DNA of 64,000 nt from Pseudopithomyces maydicus (Eukaryota; Ascomycota; Dothideomycetes; Pleosporales; Didymosphaeriaceae), in NCBI GenBank assembly GCA_026873275.1, contig JANTUC010000009.1:1736001-1800000 (forward strand), given 5' to 3'. The notes below the pieces were generated by a model that saw only the letters and a list, made by a program, of their open reading frames with translations, searched no databases and had not been told where the DNA came from. The position numbers and the translations under genes are program-made. This document shows, piece by piece, positions 36,101-48,220 of the stretch. Every line of letters begins with the position of its first letter. Position 1 is the first letter of the stretch.

Positions 36101-37260
36101 CAAGGCCCAGACCATCTACCGTCCGTTATCGCCTTTTGCAAGAGCAGTCCCTCCCATATATTTAAAGTAGCGTTACTTTTTCAGATAGTAAGCAGGGCAG
36201 AACCCCGAACACATAAACCCAGTTCGCAAGTTTTTGCACGAGCTGTCCTTCCCATCACGCTTTTGTTTTCCACATTCTCTTTTTTTAAAATGCGTGAGCC
36301 AAAGACCCCAACACATAGAATTGCGTCGCATCAATTTCCGCCACGGCCGTCCTCCCCATATTTTCGTGAAACCTCGTTTTTCTTTTAGAAAATCCATGAG
36401 CCAAAAGCCCGAGCACATTTAGTCAGTGCAAGTTCCTTTCCGCAACACCCATCCTCCCCCCATGTTCTAGTATCGTCAATTTTTTTTTCAGAACATGCAT
36501 GAACCAAAAGCCCCTTGACATTTGAATATTTCTTATCAATTTTCGCAAGACCCACCCTCCTCATGGGGCTTCAAAGTTCTGTTTTTCTTTCTTAGAAATC
36601 ATGTGAACCAAAAGCACCAACACATTAGTCGGTGCACAGAACATTTTTGCAGGACCCGTCCCCCTCCTCCCATGTCCTTTCGTTCAGTTAGTTTTTGCAA
36701 AGCGAGGAGACCAAAAGCCCCAGCCCCTCCGTACTCCTCCATCCGCTCTCGCTCTACAAACTTTCGCAAAGAGCCGTTCTCCCCATGGAGTCGCCTTTGC
36801 TCAGTTTTGTTTTGTAGATTGCGTAAACCAAAAATCCCAACACATATATCTTGCCCAATCTCTTTTTTCAAGACCCATTGCTCTCCCATCGCCTAGTATC
36901 GTCAATATTTTTTTTTTAAAGCGAGCAGATCCGAAAGCCGCAGCCCCCTCCGTAGGCCTTGATTTTCCCAAAGAGCCCCCCTCCCCATGACTCCACTGCG
37001 TCTTGTTTTTTTATAAAATGCGTAAACCAAAAAGCCCAGCACATTAGTGCTTTGCCAATCCGTTTTTGCAAGACGTAGTCCTCCCCCATGGATTATCATC
37101 CTCAATGTTTTTTTCGTAAAGCGAGAAGACCAAGAGCCCCAGACCATTGTCCAAACCTTTATGCATTTCGGACCCAGCAGTCCTTCCTCCTCATGAGATT
37201 CTTGTTTGCAGTTTTTTAAAAGAACACAAGCCCCCCCACACACATGACAGTCATTGTCCG
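33100..37260. repeat. Highly diverged tandem repeat array, over 25 units
   Basis: A core close to GAGCAGAAGCCCCAGCACAT recurs throughout, followed about 45 bp later by a TTTTTGCAAGAGC-like segment and a CCTTCCCATG-like segment. Cores begin near 33165, 33312, 33850, 34932, 35203, 35307, 35405, 35706, 35802, 36190, 36293, 36601 and 37023, among others. Up to about 35.2 kb the spacing is about 150-160 bp and includes an extra AGAGGACAGAAGCACATG block; after that it is about 100-110 bp and this block is absent. Conserved bases fall in all three frames, so I do not think it is coding. Units are too diverged for RIP, which fits the lack of AT bias. Confidence 0.75.
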
Positions 37261-38392
37261 AGTTTTTTAGAAACCAAGCACACATTGAAAGCAAAGTCAG
37301 GCTGTTTTAGAAAGAAAGCCTAGAAAATACGCATAGTTTATCCTCATCCACATTTTAGATGCCGTGAAAGGCAGGTAGAATTGGTGTGTGGAATACGAAG
37401 GGGCGTGGATGGGGGGGATTAAATATGTGTGTCGATAATGCCAAGGCTTCCAAAAGCACGTGACTTTGTGAGGCTGGCTGGGGGCGGCGAAGGTCGAGAG
37501 GGGTATCTGGTGATGGGGGGCATCACTCTGCTGCTGCAAGTGTCCAGCACATCACATGTTGGGAATCAATTTTGGAACGATTACACATCTGACCCAAATT
37601 TACACATGAGATGCGAAGAATGGTGGGCAATGCTATCTACTGCTGGGATGTCCAAGTTTCCAATCCCAAATGACGAAATAGACATCCAGCGCAATTGCGA
37701 CCCAAGATACTGGAGCGCAAAGTTTACACACATACCCTCCATGCAAGTGTCCAAGGCGACCCCGTCTCGCGGGTTCCTCTCAATGGAACGTGATGCAAGA
37801 CACGCTGCAGGTTGCGTACTGTAGTGCGTAGTGCGCAGTGCCAAGGGATCGGCGCAGGGTTCCCTAGCGCTTGCCAATGGGCGCAGGGGAGCGGTGAACC
37901 CCCCTCCAGACGGTGGGATCCTCGAGGTCAGAATTTTTCAATCGTGCGGAATCCGGGCTGTCGAGGTAGAGAGGTGATGGTGAGGTCTACATATGCATGT
38001 CTATATTTTTCTGGTGGTGTGTGTCTTGGAGTATGCAGCGGTGGAGGGGCTGCGGTGCTGGCGATGACGTTTGCGGCGCCTCTCCGCCAAAAAAGACCTG
38101 CTTGCTACACACACACACACAACACATGCATGCATGCAGCGACACGTGCACGCGGGAGGTCGACGGGCGGGTGTGCTGGACGCCTGCCTGTCGCAAAGAG
38201 GCGTCGCCGTCCCCGTAAAATAGTTTCATAGCAGCATCTACATCCATCTCCATCGCCATCCATCGCCAGGCTGTAAATGCTGCCCAGCGGCGACCCCCAG
38301 GCCCCCCGCCGCGCCCTCACCGCCGCACGACGTCATGGCATAACGCCTCGCTTCCGAGACCCGAGCGGTGCATTTCGAGCACACAGGGCTCC
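37261..38392. other. Intergenic region upstream of the Vip1-type kinase gene
   Basis: Right of the repeat array. It includes an (AC)n and CATG-repeat stretch at 38107-38137 and a GC-rich leader. No open frame with a recognisable product. Confidence 0.45.
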
Positions 38393-41300
38393 ATGGAGCT
38401 AAATCGCACAGTCAGCGCCGAGAACACGAGCACGAGCACGAGCACATGGGCTCCCACCCTGCTGCAGTCGTCGGCCGCAGTGAGCAGAAAAGGGCGTGCG
38501 TCAGAGGATACCAGCGATGCCAGTGCCGTGCGAGCCAGCATTTCCATGCCGCCGCCCGCCTCTAAGGCCGTGCCTAGGCAATTTCCTTCGCGCCGCCCAT
38601 CCAAGGCCTCGGACACCAGCTTGCTCGAGACCCTGACCGAGCCCCAGGCCTCCTCTGCCATTGATGATTCAGACTCCCTCACGCCCACCCTCGAGTCCAC
38701 ACGCACCCTGACTGACCGCCGCCCCGAGAGCGAGGCCCGCCTGTCCTTCTCCTCCGCCTCGCTGTACTCCATCGGCTCGGGCATCTACCCCAGCGCCCAC
38801 AGGATGAGCGGCCCGGCCTCCAACAGCGGCAGCGACGAGGGTACGTGGGCATACATGTTGAAGAAACTCACCATCGACGAGCCATCTTTTGCGTATTATG
38901 CGTGGCCAATGTGTGTGTGTGTGTGTGTGCTAACCGTCAATGGCAGGCCACAACCACGGCACCACCACGGCCACTTCCTCGCTGTCCATCACCACCGCCA
39001 GCCAGAATGGCGGCAGCCTCAATCCCAAGGTCTCGCCCACCCAGCTGCTCTTTCCCGCCGACCAGGCCGCCTACCACCCCACCACCGCCAGCAAACGCAT
39101 GTCCACCGCCTCCAATCCCTCCTACAGCCCCGCCGACGCCTCCCCGCCCACCTCCACCCCGACCCCCCAGAACACCGAGCGCCGCGCCCGCAGTCGCACC
39201 CAGGCCCAGCGCCGAATCAGCGGCAGCACCGCCGCCAGCAGCAGCCCCGGCGGACGAGACATGGGACGCGAGCCGCGCCGCCCCACAAAGGGCATAATCG
39301 GCGTGTGTGCCCTCGAGTCCAAGGCCCGGAGTAAGCCCGCGCGGAACATCTTCGGCAAGCTGGTCGACGACTTTGAGGTCAAGATCTTCGGCGACAAGAT
39401 CATTCTGGACGAGGACGTGGAGAACTGGCCCGTCTGCGACTTTCTGATCTCCTTCTTTTCAGATGGCTTCCCGCTGGACAAGGCCATCGCTTATGCCCGC
39501 TTGCGCAAGCCCTTCTGCGTCAATGATCTGCCCATGCAGCAGGTCCTGTGGGATCGTCGCCTGTGCTTGATGATTCTGGATCAGCTCAAGGTGCCGACTC
39601 CGCGTCGTGTCGAGATCAGTCGCGACGGTGGACCGCGGCTGCAGAGCGGCGAGTTTGCAAAGCAGCTGGAGCAGCGGACGGGCGTGGTCCTGGGGGGCCC
39701 TGAGGGTACGGGAGGCAACGTTGCGCCGCCGCAGAAGGTCGAGCTGATTGACGATGGCAACACCATCTCCGTGGACGGTGTGACGCTGACTAAGCCCTTC
39801 GTTGAGAAACCGGTTAGTGGCGAGGACCACAACATTCATATCTACTATCATTCCAAAGATGGCGGCGGTGGGAGGAGACTCTTCCGCAAGGTGAACAACA
39901 AGAGCTCGGAGAAGGATGATAGTCTGCTTGTGCCGAGATCCATCACCGAGCCCGGCAGCAGCTACATATATGAGCAGTTTTTGCAGGTCGAAAACGCCGA
40001 GGATGTCAAGGCGTATACCGTGGGACCGAACTTTTGCCATGCTGAGACTAGAAAGTCGCCCGTCGTCGATGGGCTTGTTAAGCGAAACCCCAGCGGCAAG
40101 GAGGTGCGATACGTGACCAACTTGACCGAGACGGAGACGCAGATGGCAGCAAGAATTTCCAATGGGTTTGGTCAGAGAGTTTGTGGGTTCGACTTACTTC
40201 GCACAGGAGATAGGAGCTTCGTCATCGACGTAAACGGGTGGAGCTTCGTCAAGGACAACCAGAGCTACTACGAAAAAGCATCCAACATCCTCAAGGAACT
40301 CTTCCTCGAGGAGATCCAGCGCAAGGAACGCAGGAACACCCAAGCCATTGCAATCGAAGCCCAAGAGGGCCCGGTATCGTCCTCCGCTTCTAGGAAGAGC
40401 ATCGGTGGCCATAGAAACGCCCTGAAAGGAATCTTCAAATCCCCTAGTATGTCCAAGTTGGCTGGTCATCATCCACATCTCCCCCACATACGCCACTCAG
40501 GCACTACCCCAAATTCCCCTGATATGTCGCTAAGTACCACCCCCATCGCAGCCTCCCCTACCTTCGACAAGCCCGAGATCCAGAACCCAACCCCCGCTTC
40601 TGTACCCAGTGCCCTCAAGTCCGAGCCAGACCTCTTGCTGCCGCCCACGGAACGCGATCCGGACCTTGCGCTAGATATCGAAAAGTCCCACTCCGAAGAC
40701 AACGTGGCCGTTCCCCCGCCCGCGTCCAAGGCGCAGTGGAAGCTCAAGGGTGTTGTATCCGTTATCCGACACGCGGACCGTACGCCGAAACAAAAGTTCA
40801 AATACACCTTCCATACCAAGCCTTTCGTGGACCTGCTAAAGGGACACCAGGAAGAGGTGCTCCTCATTGGTGAGGCGGCACTCCAGAGCGTGAGTGATGC
40901 GGTGAAGCTGGCAATGAGAGAAGGTGAGGAGGATCCTAAGAAGCTGCGGGAGCTGCAGATCTATCTCGATAAGAAGGGCGCATGGCCCGGAACTAAAGTA
41001 CAGATCAAGCCCATGTTCCGGAAACGCCGAAAGGAAGAGATGCCCCCGGGCCATACCGAGGAGGAAACTTCGGAGCGCGCACGTGCAGAGTCCACGGCTA
41101 GTGAAGGACAGAGCGTCGGTGACCTGGCTGCGAAACGCACTGATTCCATGTCTGGTCTTACGCTCTCGCGGATCTCCGCCGCTGAGAACAATCTCATTCT
41201 CGACAAGCTGCAGCTGATCATCAAGTGGGGTGGTGAGCCGACGCATTCAGCACGCCACCAGACGCAGGACATGGGCGCGAATTTCCGAAACGATTTGCTC

Positions 41301-43698
41301 TTGATGAACAGAGATGTTCTCGAGGATGTCACCATTTTCAGCTCCTCCGAGCGACGTGTTACGACGAGCGCACAGATCTTCGCTGCTGCGTTCCTCGAGA
41401 CGGATCAGTTCCCGGCCGAAAACATACACGTTCGCAAGGATCTTCTGGACGACTCCAACGCTGCCAAGGACGAAATGGACAAGGTGAAGAAGAAGCTCAA
41501 GACGCTTCTTCGCGCTGGAGATAAGGCCCCTCCTCAGTTTGCATGGCCCAAGGATGTCCCGGAGCCGTACATCGTCGCGCAGCAGGTCGTCGACTTGATG
41601 AAGTTCCACCAACGCGTGATGAACCACAACTTCAAGAAGCTCGAATCCGAAGCCATGTCCTCGCTCCATGCCCTAGCCGGCACCTCCGGAGAAGGCACTG
41701 CGCCCGGTGCCCTCGCCCAAGCCGCCAACGTCAACCAAATCCAGCCCCGCTGGTGCTGCAACGAAGGCCCAGAGCTCTTCAAGGAACGCTGGGAAAAGCT
41801 CTTCAAAGAGTTCAAGGACGCAGACAAAGTCGACCCCAGCAAAATCTCAGAGCTCTACGACACCATGAAATTCGACGCCCTGCACAACCGCCAGTTCCTC
41901 GAGTGGGTCTTCACGCCAGACTCCACCTTCCTCGACGAGTACCCCCTCGACACCTCGCGCCCCAAGTCCATCGACCTGCAAAGCCAGACCGCCGCCGCCG
42001 CCGCTTCCGAAGCCCCCAGGCCAGACCCCAAGCCCGACGCCCGCGACGCCGTCGCAGAGAAACCATCCGAGCGCACCAACCTCGCGCACCGCATGGGCTT
42101 CCGCCGCAAATCCTCCGTCGCCAAACCCATCCAACCCCCCGCCTACGTCCACGAGTCCTACTTCAAGCTCTACACAGGCTCCTCGCCGACCGCGTCCTCG
42201 ACCTCAAACTCGACCGCCTCCTCCTCCAAAGCCCAAACCGACGCCCGCCTCGTCAAGCTCCGCGAAATGTACCACCTCTCCAAGGTCCTCTTCGACTACA
42301 TCGGCCCGCAGGAATACGGCATCGACAACGGCGAAAAATTAGAAATCGGCCTCCTGACTTCCCTGCCGCTGCTCCGCGAGATCGTGGAGGATCTGGAGGA
42401 GTTGCAGGCGGGGGATACGCCGAAGAGCTTTTTTTACTTTACGAAGGAGAGCCATATTTATACGTTGTTGAATTGTATACTTGAGGGCGGGATCAAGGCG
42501 AAGGTGGAAAGGAATAAGATACCGGAGTTGGATTATCTGAGTCAGATTGGGTTTGAGCTGTATGAGAGTGAGAATGCGGTGGGAGAGGCTGGTGGGAGTG
42601 CGGAGGAGGAGGAGGGGAGGAAGGGGAGCTTTAATTATAGTATTCGGATTACGCTGTCGCCCGGGTGTCATGCGTTTGCGCCGTTGGATGTGTAAGTGGA
42701 GGACCCCATTTTTCTCCTCTTTTTTTTTCCTCTTTTTCCTTCTCCTCCATTTTTTCTCCTCCTTTTTTGATTCTCTTCCCTCATCCCCTGCTCTCCCTTT
42801 TCCCTCCTCCTTTGGGGGAGACGAAGTGGAAGAGGGAGACGAAGAGGATGAGGGAGAGGGAGAGAAAGAGAAAGAGAAAGAGAAAGTCAGCGAGAGAGAC
42901 AAAATACGTAAAGCCCAACGACGTCGCTAATACGAAGGAACAGCCAACTCGACTCCCGCCACATGATCGGCTTCTCGCCCCGCCGCAGCCTGACGGCGCA
43001 TCATGATTGGAAGGAGGTGCTTGAGACGCTGAGGGCGAAGTTTCATACGTGAGTTTTTTTTTTTTCTTTTTTTTTCTTTTTCTTCTTTTTTTCCCTCTTC
43101 TTGGGCTGGGGCTTGGGCTTGGGCTTGGGCTTGGTGTCTGGTGTCTGGTTGGATGGGTTCGGTTTTGGGCATGGATGGCTGCGTCAACGTCTGAATCGAC
43201 GTCTGCATGCCTGGTCCCAACCTCGTCCATCTGCATAACCGATGCCAACCCCAACCATATCCATCGTCGAGGATAGTAGAGTAGAGGAGAGGAGAGCACG
43301 TGCCACAAGAGCGAAGCGTAAAAAGCGAAAAGCAAAGAGTACCCAGCTAACGCCAACAACCCCCCAGCGTCAAACTACCCAAATCCTTCGTCGCCATCAA
43401 CCTGAGCGAGAAGGTACCCGATGCGTTTGGGGAGGGGAGCGGAGAAGGCGAGATGGTTGAGCACGAAACGGAACAAGAAAAAGAAAAGGAAAAAGAAAAG
43501 GAAAAAGAAGGCGAGAGGGTGGGGGATGAGGGGGTGCGACGGGGGCAGGGAGGGCTGCTGGGACAGGCGCTGGGACAGGCGCTGGTACGAGTAGACGGGG
43601 AGAGGAAGGGAAGTGGAGAGGGAGAAGGCCTGTCTGAGGCGCTGTCGTTGGAGGATTCTCAGCTGGGGCTAGAGGAGTCGGGGAGAGTGGTGGAGTAG
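38393..43698 (+). CDS. Vip1/Asp1-type inositol pyrophosphate kinase-phosphatase (4 exons)
   Basis: Exons 38393-38840, 38947-42691, 42944-43048 and 43368-43698 total 4629 nt, 1542 residues. A Ser/Pro-rich N-terminus of about 280 residues precedes the ATP-grasp kinase domain (TKGIIGVCALESKARSKPAR, then FEVKIFGDKIILDEDVENWP). A histidine acid phosphatase-like domain starts at VIRHADRTPKQKF (RHADR at about residue 757). These bifunctional enzymes make and remove 1-position inositol pyrophosphates from IP6/IP7, acting in phosphate signalling, cell-cycle control and fungal dimorphism. The C-terminus reads across introns 2 and 3 into RHMIGFSPRRSLTAHHDWKE and LPKSFVAINLSEKVPDAF, then a Glu/Lys-rich tail (EKEKEKEKE). 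Introns 2 and 3 (252 and 319 bp) are unusually long and carry CT/GA tracts; intron 1 has a GT repeat. Intact. Confidence 0.94.
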
Positions 43699-43713
43699 GG
43701 GAGAAAGGGAGTG

Positions 43714-43739
43714 AGTAAGTAAGTAAGTAAGTAAGTAAG
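43714..43739. repeat. (GTAA)n microsatellite
   Basis: About 6.5 uninterrupted tetranucleotide units, 15 bp after the stop codon of the Vip1-type gene, hence probably in its 3' UTR. Confidence 0.9.
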
Positions 43740-43885
43740 CTGAGCGAAGCTGAGCTGGGATGGGGGAGGTAGATGGGAACGTAGAAGACACGGGTAGACG
43801 GAGTCGTAGAGGTAGATGGTTCGTCCCACGCACGTACGCACAATAGACACTTGATCTATACATATACGTGGAAAAGCAAGTATGC

Positions 43886-43923
43886 CAGGTCAGGTCAGGT
43901 CAGGTCAGGTCAGGTCAGGTCAG
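43886..43923. repeat. (CAGGT)n microsatellite
   Basis: Seven perfect pentanucleotide units and a partial eighth. Confidence 0.9.
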
Positions 43924-44095
43924 CTTCCTCACCTGGTCGCAACGTATCGAGGGTATATCATCCCACCGTGTGGGGCATGCGAAATGCACGGTGGGTAGGT
44001 ATTTTGTTGAATCCGGCCTCGGGCGCGTTTAACGTGATATCAACGTTGGGGAGGTTATCATGCTCGATTTGTATTCTATCTCTAGATCTAGTTCG

Positions 44096-44203
44096 ATTTC
44101 TATTTCTGTTTCTATCTCTATTTCTATTTCTATTTCTATTTCTATTTCTATTTCTATCTCTATCTCTATCTCTATTCCTATTTCTATTTCTATTTCTTTT
44201 TCC
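44096..44203. repeat. (TTTCTA)n microsatellite
   Basis: About 18 hexanucleotide units with occasional T/C changes (TCTCTA, TTCCTA). The longest simple repeat in the window. Confidence 0.88.
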
Positions 44204-44708
44204 ATGGCTGTCCCATTTTCATGGCCATCTCCACACTCTCCATCCCCATCTTCATCTTCATCTTCATCTTCACACTCTCCGCTCCCACCCCTTCCCCCCT
44301 ACAGCCATAGGTTTCCCTAACCCTTTGTATCTTTTTTAACCCTTTATATCTTTCTCTAACCCTCTATATCTTCTCTCCAACCCTTTTATTTCATATCTTG
44401 TTAGATACACACTGTACCCTGCTTAGCTACTTTCTCCCTTCACAAAATAACATCCACCCTCTCCTGTTCAGTGTATTGCCCCGGCGCGTATTTACCGATT
44501 TCGTTGCGTATAGTTTGCGTATAGCTTGCGGATAGTTTGTGTATAGTTTGCTTGTTGCTGGGGTTGGAGGTGGCTAGAGGCTAGGTTAGCTATTAGGTAG
44601 GTTAGCTAGGTTATTTATAGCTGGATTATTTGGTTTGCAACAAGTCGCTTATGTTAGGTGGGTTGGACAGCTGGCTGGAGGTGGGTTAAGCTGTGTTTGT
44701 GTTTGGAT

Positions 44709-44774
44709 CTGTGTCTGTGTCTGTGTCTGTATTTCTTTCTGTATCTGTATCTGTATCTGTATCTGTATCTGTAG
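44709..44774. repeat. (TGTATC)n / (TGTGTC)n microsatellite
   Basis: About 11 hexanucleotide units in two variants, TGTGTC then TGTATC, with a short interruption (TATTTCTTTC). Confidence 0.88.
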
Positions 44775-45589
44775 ATAAAGCGGCAGGGGTTGAGTGAGAG
44801 GGGTGGACTGACGGGGTTCATTAGGAGGGGGTGGATCCATGAGTTTATCAGCAAAGGTTATTGTGGGGGTGGAACGATAGACTTGATTTAGGGAAATGGA
44901 CTGGGAGTTTTTAATCGAAAGGGTTGATTGAAGAAAACACAGATAGAATTGGCGGTGGGTTGAGGGAGGTAGGCTGAGAGAGATTGATCTCAAAGGTTAA
45001 ATTGAGAGAGTAGATTGATAGAGAAGGATGAGAAGGGGTTTATTAAGAGGGTGAATTTAGAGAGGTCGTTAATCAAAAGAGGATGGTTGAGAGGGCAATT
45101 TGATAGGATGGATTAAGAGGGGTAGACTAACAAAAGTTAACCGAGTCTAGGGGATTGAGAGGGGTAGAAATGGGAATGGCAGTCGATCGTGGCCTTAAAC
45201 AGTTTGGAATAAAGTTTTATTCAAGCAAGATGGATTTGAGCGATTTATTTGATAGTGGGCAGTTTGATGGTGGAATGTGTTCAAGAGGCAAAAGGGCTTA
45301 GTGTCACCATCTTTGAATTCCACATGCCATTTTATAGTTTCTACTAATCTTCTCACTGTCTTCGTTCTCTTGATCAACCCTCCCGGTTGAACAATTCTAT
45401 GAATACTCCTAGAATAGGTGATTTTTATTATTATACCCAGGTTCAGTCCTTGAGCTGCCAACGAAACAATTAGGAGATATAATTTACAAGAGAAGTTTGT
45501 AATATCAACAAAGTCAACTCATAGTTTTTGGAATAGTGTTCTATGTCAAAAATACGAATTTCTTTTTCTCGGTACAATAATATTGCAAG

Positions 45590-46369
45590 TTAAACCGGAA
45601 GAGGTTCACGAATCCACAGACACCCCACAACAACACCAAAAGCCCACCCATCCACTCCCTCCAACAAACTCCTTATATAGATTTCTCTCAAAGACTCCAC
45701 CCCGTCATCTTCCTCGTATACTCCAAAACCGCCACCCCACTCCCTAACACTACCTCTTCCCACCCCTTCCCCCTCATACTCCTCCACCACAAACGTCCCC
45801 CTCTTCTTCCCAAACATAAAACTATGCCGAAACCACGCCACGACTGCCCCAGTCTGCTCCTCCACCATCTTCAAATTCAACCAATCCAGCTTCCCCGCTA
45901 TCTTGCCCCCACCCTCGCCCCCACTCGTCCGCTTCCACGCGAAGCTCCGCGGACCGACATCCGGCCCGAAGTCAATGTCGAATCTCAGAACTCCGACGGA
46001 CCCGATGGCGAGGTTTTTCGCGGTGAAAGCGTCGTGCGTGGATAAACGGTGCCAGGTTGGCGTGGAGGAAGGGGAGGTGGGATCGCCGAGGCAGAAGGCG
46101 ATGGGGTTGGAAAGGGAGGTGAAGGAAATATCTGCGACGGCAAGGATGGGATTCTCGGGAGAAGAGGGGGTTGAGGATGGAGTTGCGGCGCGCATGACAA
46201 GGCTGTGTTTGGTAGGAGAGGTGGAGGATGACGAGGAAGGTTTGATGTCGCTTGTGATGAAGGTGAAGTCCAGCTCGTAGGAGGGATAGGTGGACATGGG
46301 ATCGGTTAGGAGGGCTTTGGTGCGTCGTTTATTGGTGGTTACTAGGTCGAAGGAGCGTTTTGGGCACAT
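45590..46369 (-). CDS. Conserved-looking fungal protein of unknown function
   Basis: Intronless, 259 residues, start at an ATG. I do not recognise a named family. Features: a basic start (MCPKRSFDLVTTNKRRTKAL), a Ser/Thr/Pro-rich segment (about residues 43-70), a beta-rich centre (ILAVADISFTSLSNPIAFCL, LRFDIDFGPDVGPRSFAWKR) and a pattern common in uncharacterised Pezizomycotina proteins, F-W-K-R-T ... L-x-L-K-M-V-E-E-Q-T-G-A-V-V-A-W-F. It ends in a hydrophobic helix near residues 232-252 (GWAFGVVVGCLWI) that could be a membrane anchor or a core helix. The fold may be tubby/LOR-like, but that is a guess. No frame break. Confidence 0.7.
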   Translation of the reverse strand: MCPKRSFDLVTTNKRRTKALLTDPMSTYPSYELDFTFITSDIKPSSSSSTSPTKHSLVMRAATPSSTPSSPENPILAVADISFTSLSNPIAFCLGDPTSPSSTPTWHRLSTHDAFTAKNLAIGSVGVLRFDIDFGPDVGPRSFAWKRTSGGEGGGKIAGKLDWLNLKMVEEQTGAVVAWFRHSFMFGKKRGTFVVEEYEGEGVGRGSVREWGGGFGVYEEDDGVESLREIYIRSLLEGVDGWAFGVVVGCLWIREPLPV

Positions 46370-47148
46370 AGTATCGTTTTACGAGAATTGAGAGGTTTGT
46401 GTATAGATAGGTGTAGTAGTGGATTATCGTCAAGCAATATCAGGGGATTTAGAGAGAGTTAATAGGGAAATCGTGTGGAGGTATCTTATAGATTGAACTC
46501 GATTCAGTGACTTCGACACGAGGGGTGGGTATCACGAGAAACACGAACGACAGCATGTACAATGACGCCTGCCGAGACAGAGCCAACGTTTCACCCAGGC
46601 GACTTGTTAGATAGACTCATTGCAGTCGGAGCTTGTCTTTGGAATGAGTTTCCTGATTTGTCGAGCGGGATTATGTGTGGAACATCGATGTCACTGGAGA
46701 GGACCGTGTCCCAAATAGGTAAGGTGTAGTATGCCTCTGGTGGCCTGAATGCTGACCCCTCCACGATACATCCCCGTCATGTGAGTTGATCTTGGCCGAA
46801 GAATATGACACTATTATCGTTATTCCATGATATCGGAAGATGATCTGGAGCATTCAGAAAGTTCATAGTCATTTGCGAATGAGAATAGGCAACATTGTAG
46901 AAGCTTTGAAAGCACGACGGGATGCAGTCACTAGATGATCTTAACAACTTAGGTGACATGTGTGGGCTATGTGAGCTCCTCTAATACAGGATTGATTTTG
47001 TTTTAATGACTCTGGTTACAAAAAAACAACCTACAAGGGAAAAAACAAACAACGAAGTTCTGGTTGCCCCATAATTTAGTGGTAACTTGGTATATGCTTG
47101 TTGAATTCACACAAACAAATTATTAGTAAAGCAAACGATAAATGTTAT
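46370..47148. other. Intergenic region
   Basis: No coding frame or RNA recognised. The sequence grades into AT-rich DNA after about 47,000. Confidence 0.45.
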
Positions 47149-47160
47149 TATAACGTATTT

Positions 47161-48216
47161 TGGTGGCGCCCCTTTGGGGCATTATCTGTGTCCTAGTATA
47201 ATTATCACCCTTTTTATACTAAGTATAAATAGTATTATAAAGTTATTTATTTATTTTTATTTAATTATAGTATCCTCTACTTCTCTTTTATATTTATTAA
47301 TTATAATTATTTGCCGGCACACAGACGCCTTATATATAAATTAATAATAATTAATATTTATTTAAAGTAATTATATAGTACTTTTTAATTTTTTAAATTA
47401 TTTAGTACTAAGTAACCGCCTTAAATAATAATTTTAAAAATATAGTACTAGTCTTATTTATTAATTTTATTATAAAATTTAAATACTCCTTTAAAATTTT
47501 TCTTTTTTTATTTTCTACTTAGCTATAAGCTCTTTTAATTTAATTATTTATTTTATAGTAGAACTATATCTTAAGTATATAATAGTAATATACTATATTA
47601 AGAGATATATTTTAATTACTTAACTTATAATTAAAGTAATCTTTTTATAAGACCTAATAAAAATTATTAAATTAAAAGTATTATTTTAAAGGCTTTTAAT
47701 TATTAAATTAGCTAATTTAAAATATTTAAAAAATTATAATAATTTTATAATTTTAACAGCTTCTATATAAATAATATTATTTAATATATTTTTAAATATA
47801 GATAGCTAAGATTTAGTAGTTATTTTAATTTTAATATATAAGGTAGTAAAAATAATTAATAGATAGTTATTAATAGAAGCCCTATTTTATATTAAATTAT
47901 ATATATACTTTACTATATAGATATAATAATAGTAAAGAAAAAAATAGCTTAAATACTATATAGGCGTAGTACTATTATGCTTATATAATATTTAGTTTTT
48001 AAAAAATAGTTAAGGTATTAAAGCTCTAATACTATAGAGTAATTAAAGGAATATAATTAAATTAATTTAATAATAATCTAGATAAAATAAAGCATTTTTA
48101 TTTATTAATTTTTATATATTATATTTTTTTACTGTCTAGTAGGGAGATATTCTTTTATTAATTATTTTTATAATATCTAGTTAACTAACTGGACACCTTT
48201 TTACTATTCTATAAAA
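47161..48216. mobile_element. AT-rich insertion with 12-bp target duplication
   Basis: The 12-bp sequence TATAACGTATTT lies at 47149-47160 and again at 48217-48228. The 1056 bp between them are RIP-type (A/T, TA-rich) apart from less mutated patches near the left end (a GCCCCTTTGGGGC hairpin near 47167 and GCCGGCACACAGACGCC near 47312). No inverted termini are obvious beyond GTGTCC words near both ends, no poly-A, no protein motif. Element class unknown. Confidence 0.6.
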
Positions 48217-48220
48217 TATA

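Larger units (their letters stand above)
43699..45589. other. Intergenic region rich in microsatellites
   Basis: Several simple repeats (listed separately) plus a diffuse GA-rich stretch at 44860-45180 with recurring GATTGA and GAGAGG words, and three imperfect AACCCTTTATATCTTTCTC-like units at about 44318-44390. No gene seen. Confidence 0.5.

Noticed and set aside
33100..37260. Array considered as a repeat-protein gene on the minus strand (GRTALSKIDD, YVLGLLL-like peptides)
   Set aside because: The similar peptides fall in different frames from unit to unit and stops are frequent, so conservation is at DNA level.
33100..37260. CRISPR-like repeat-spacer array
   Set aside because: Units are diverged, spacers are related to each other, and the genome is eukaryotic.
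41543..42484. Long plus-strand frame (313 codons) inside the Vip1-type gene
   Set aside because: Out-of-frame shadow of the phosphatase domain, composed of Arg/Pro/His typical of shifted GC-rich codons.
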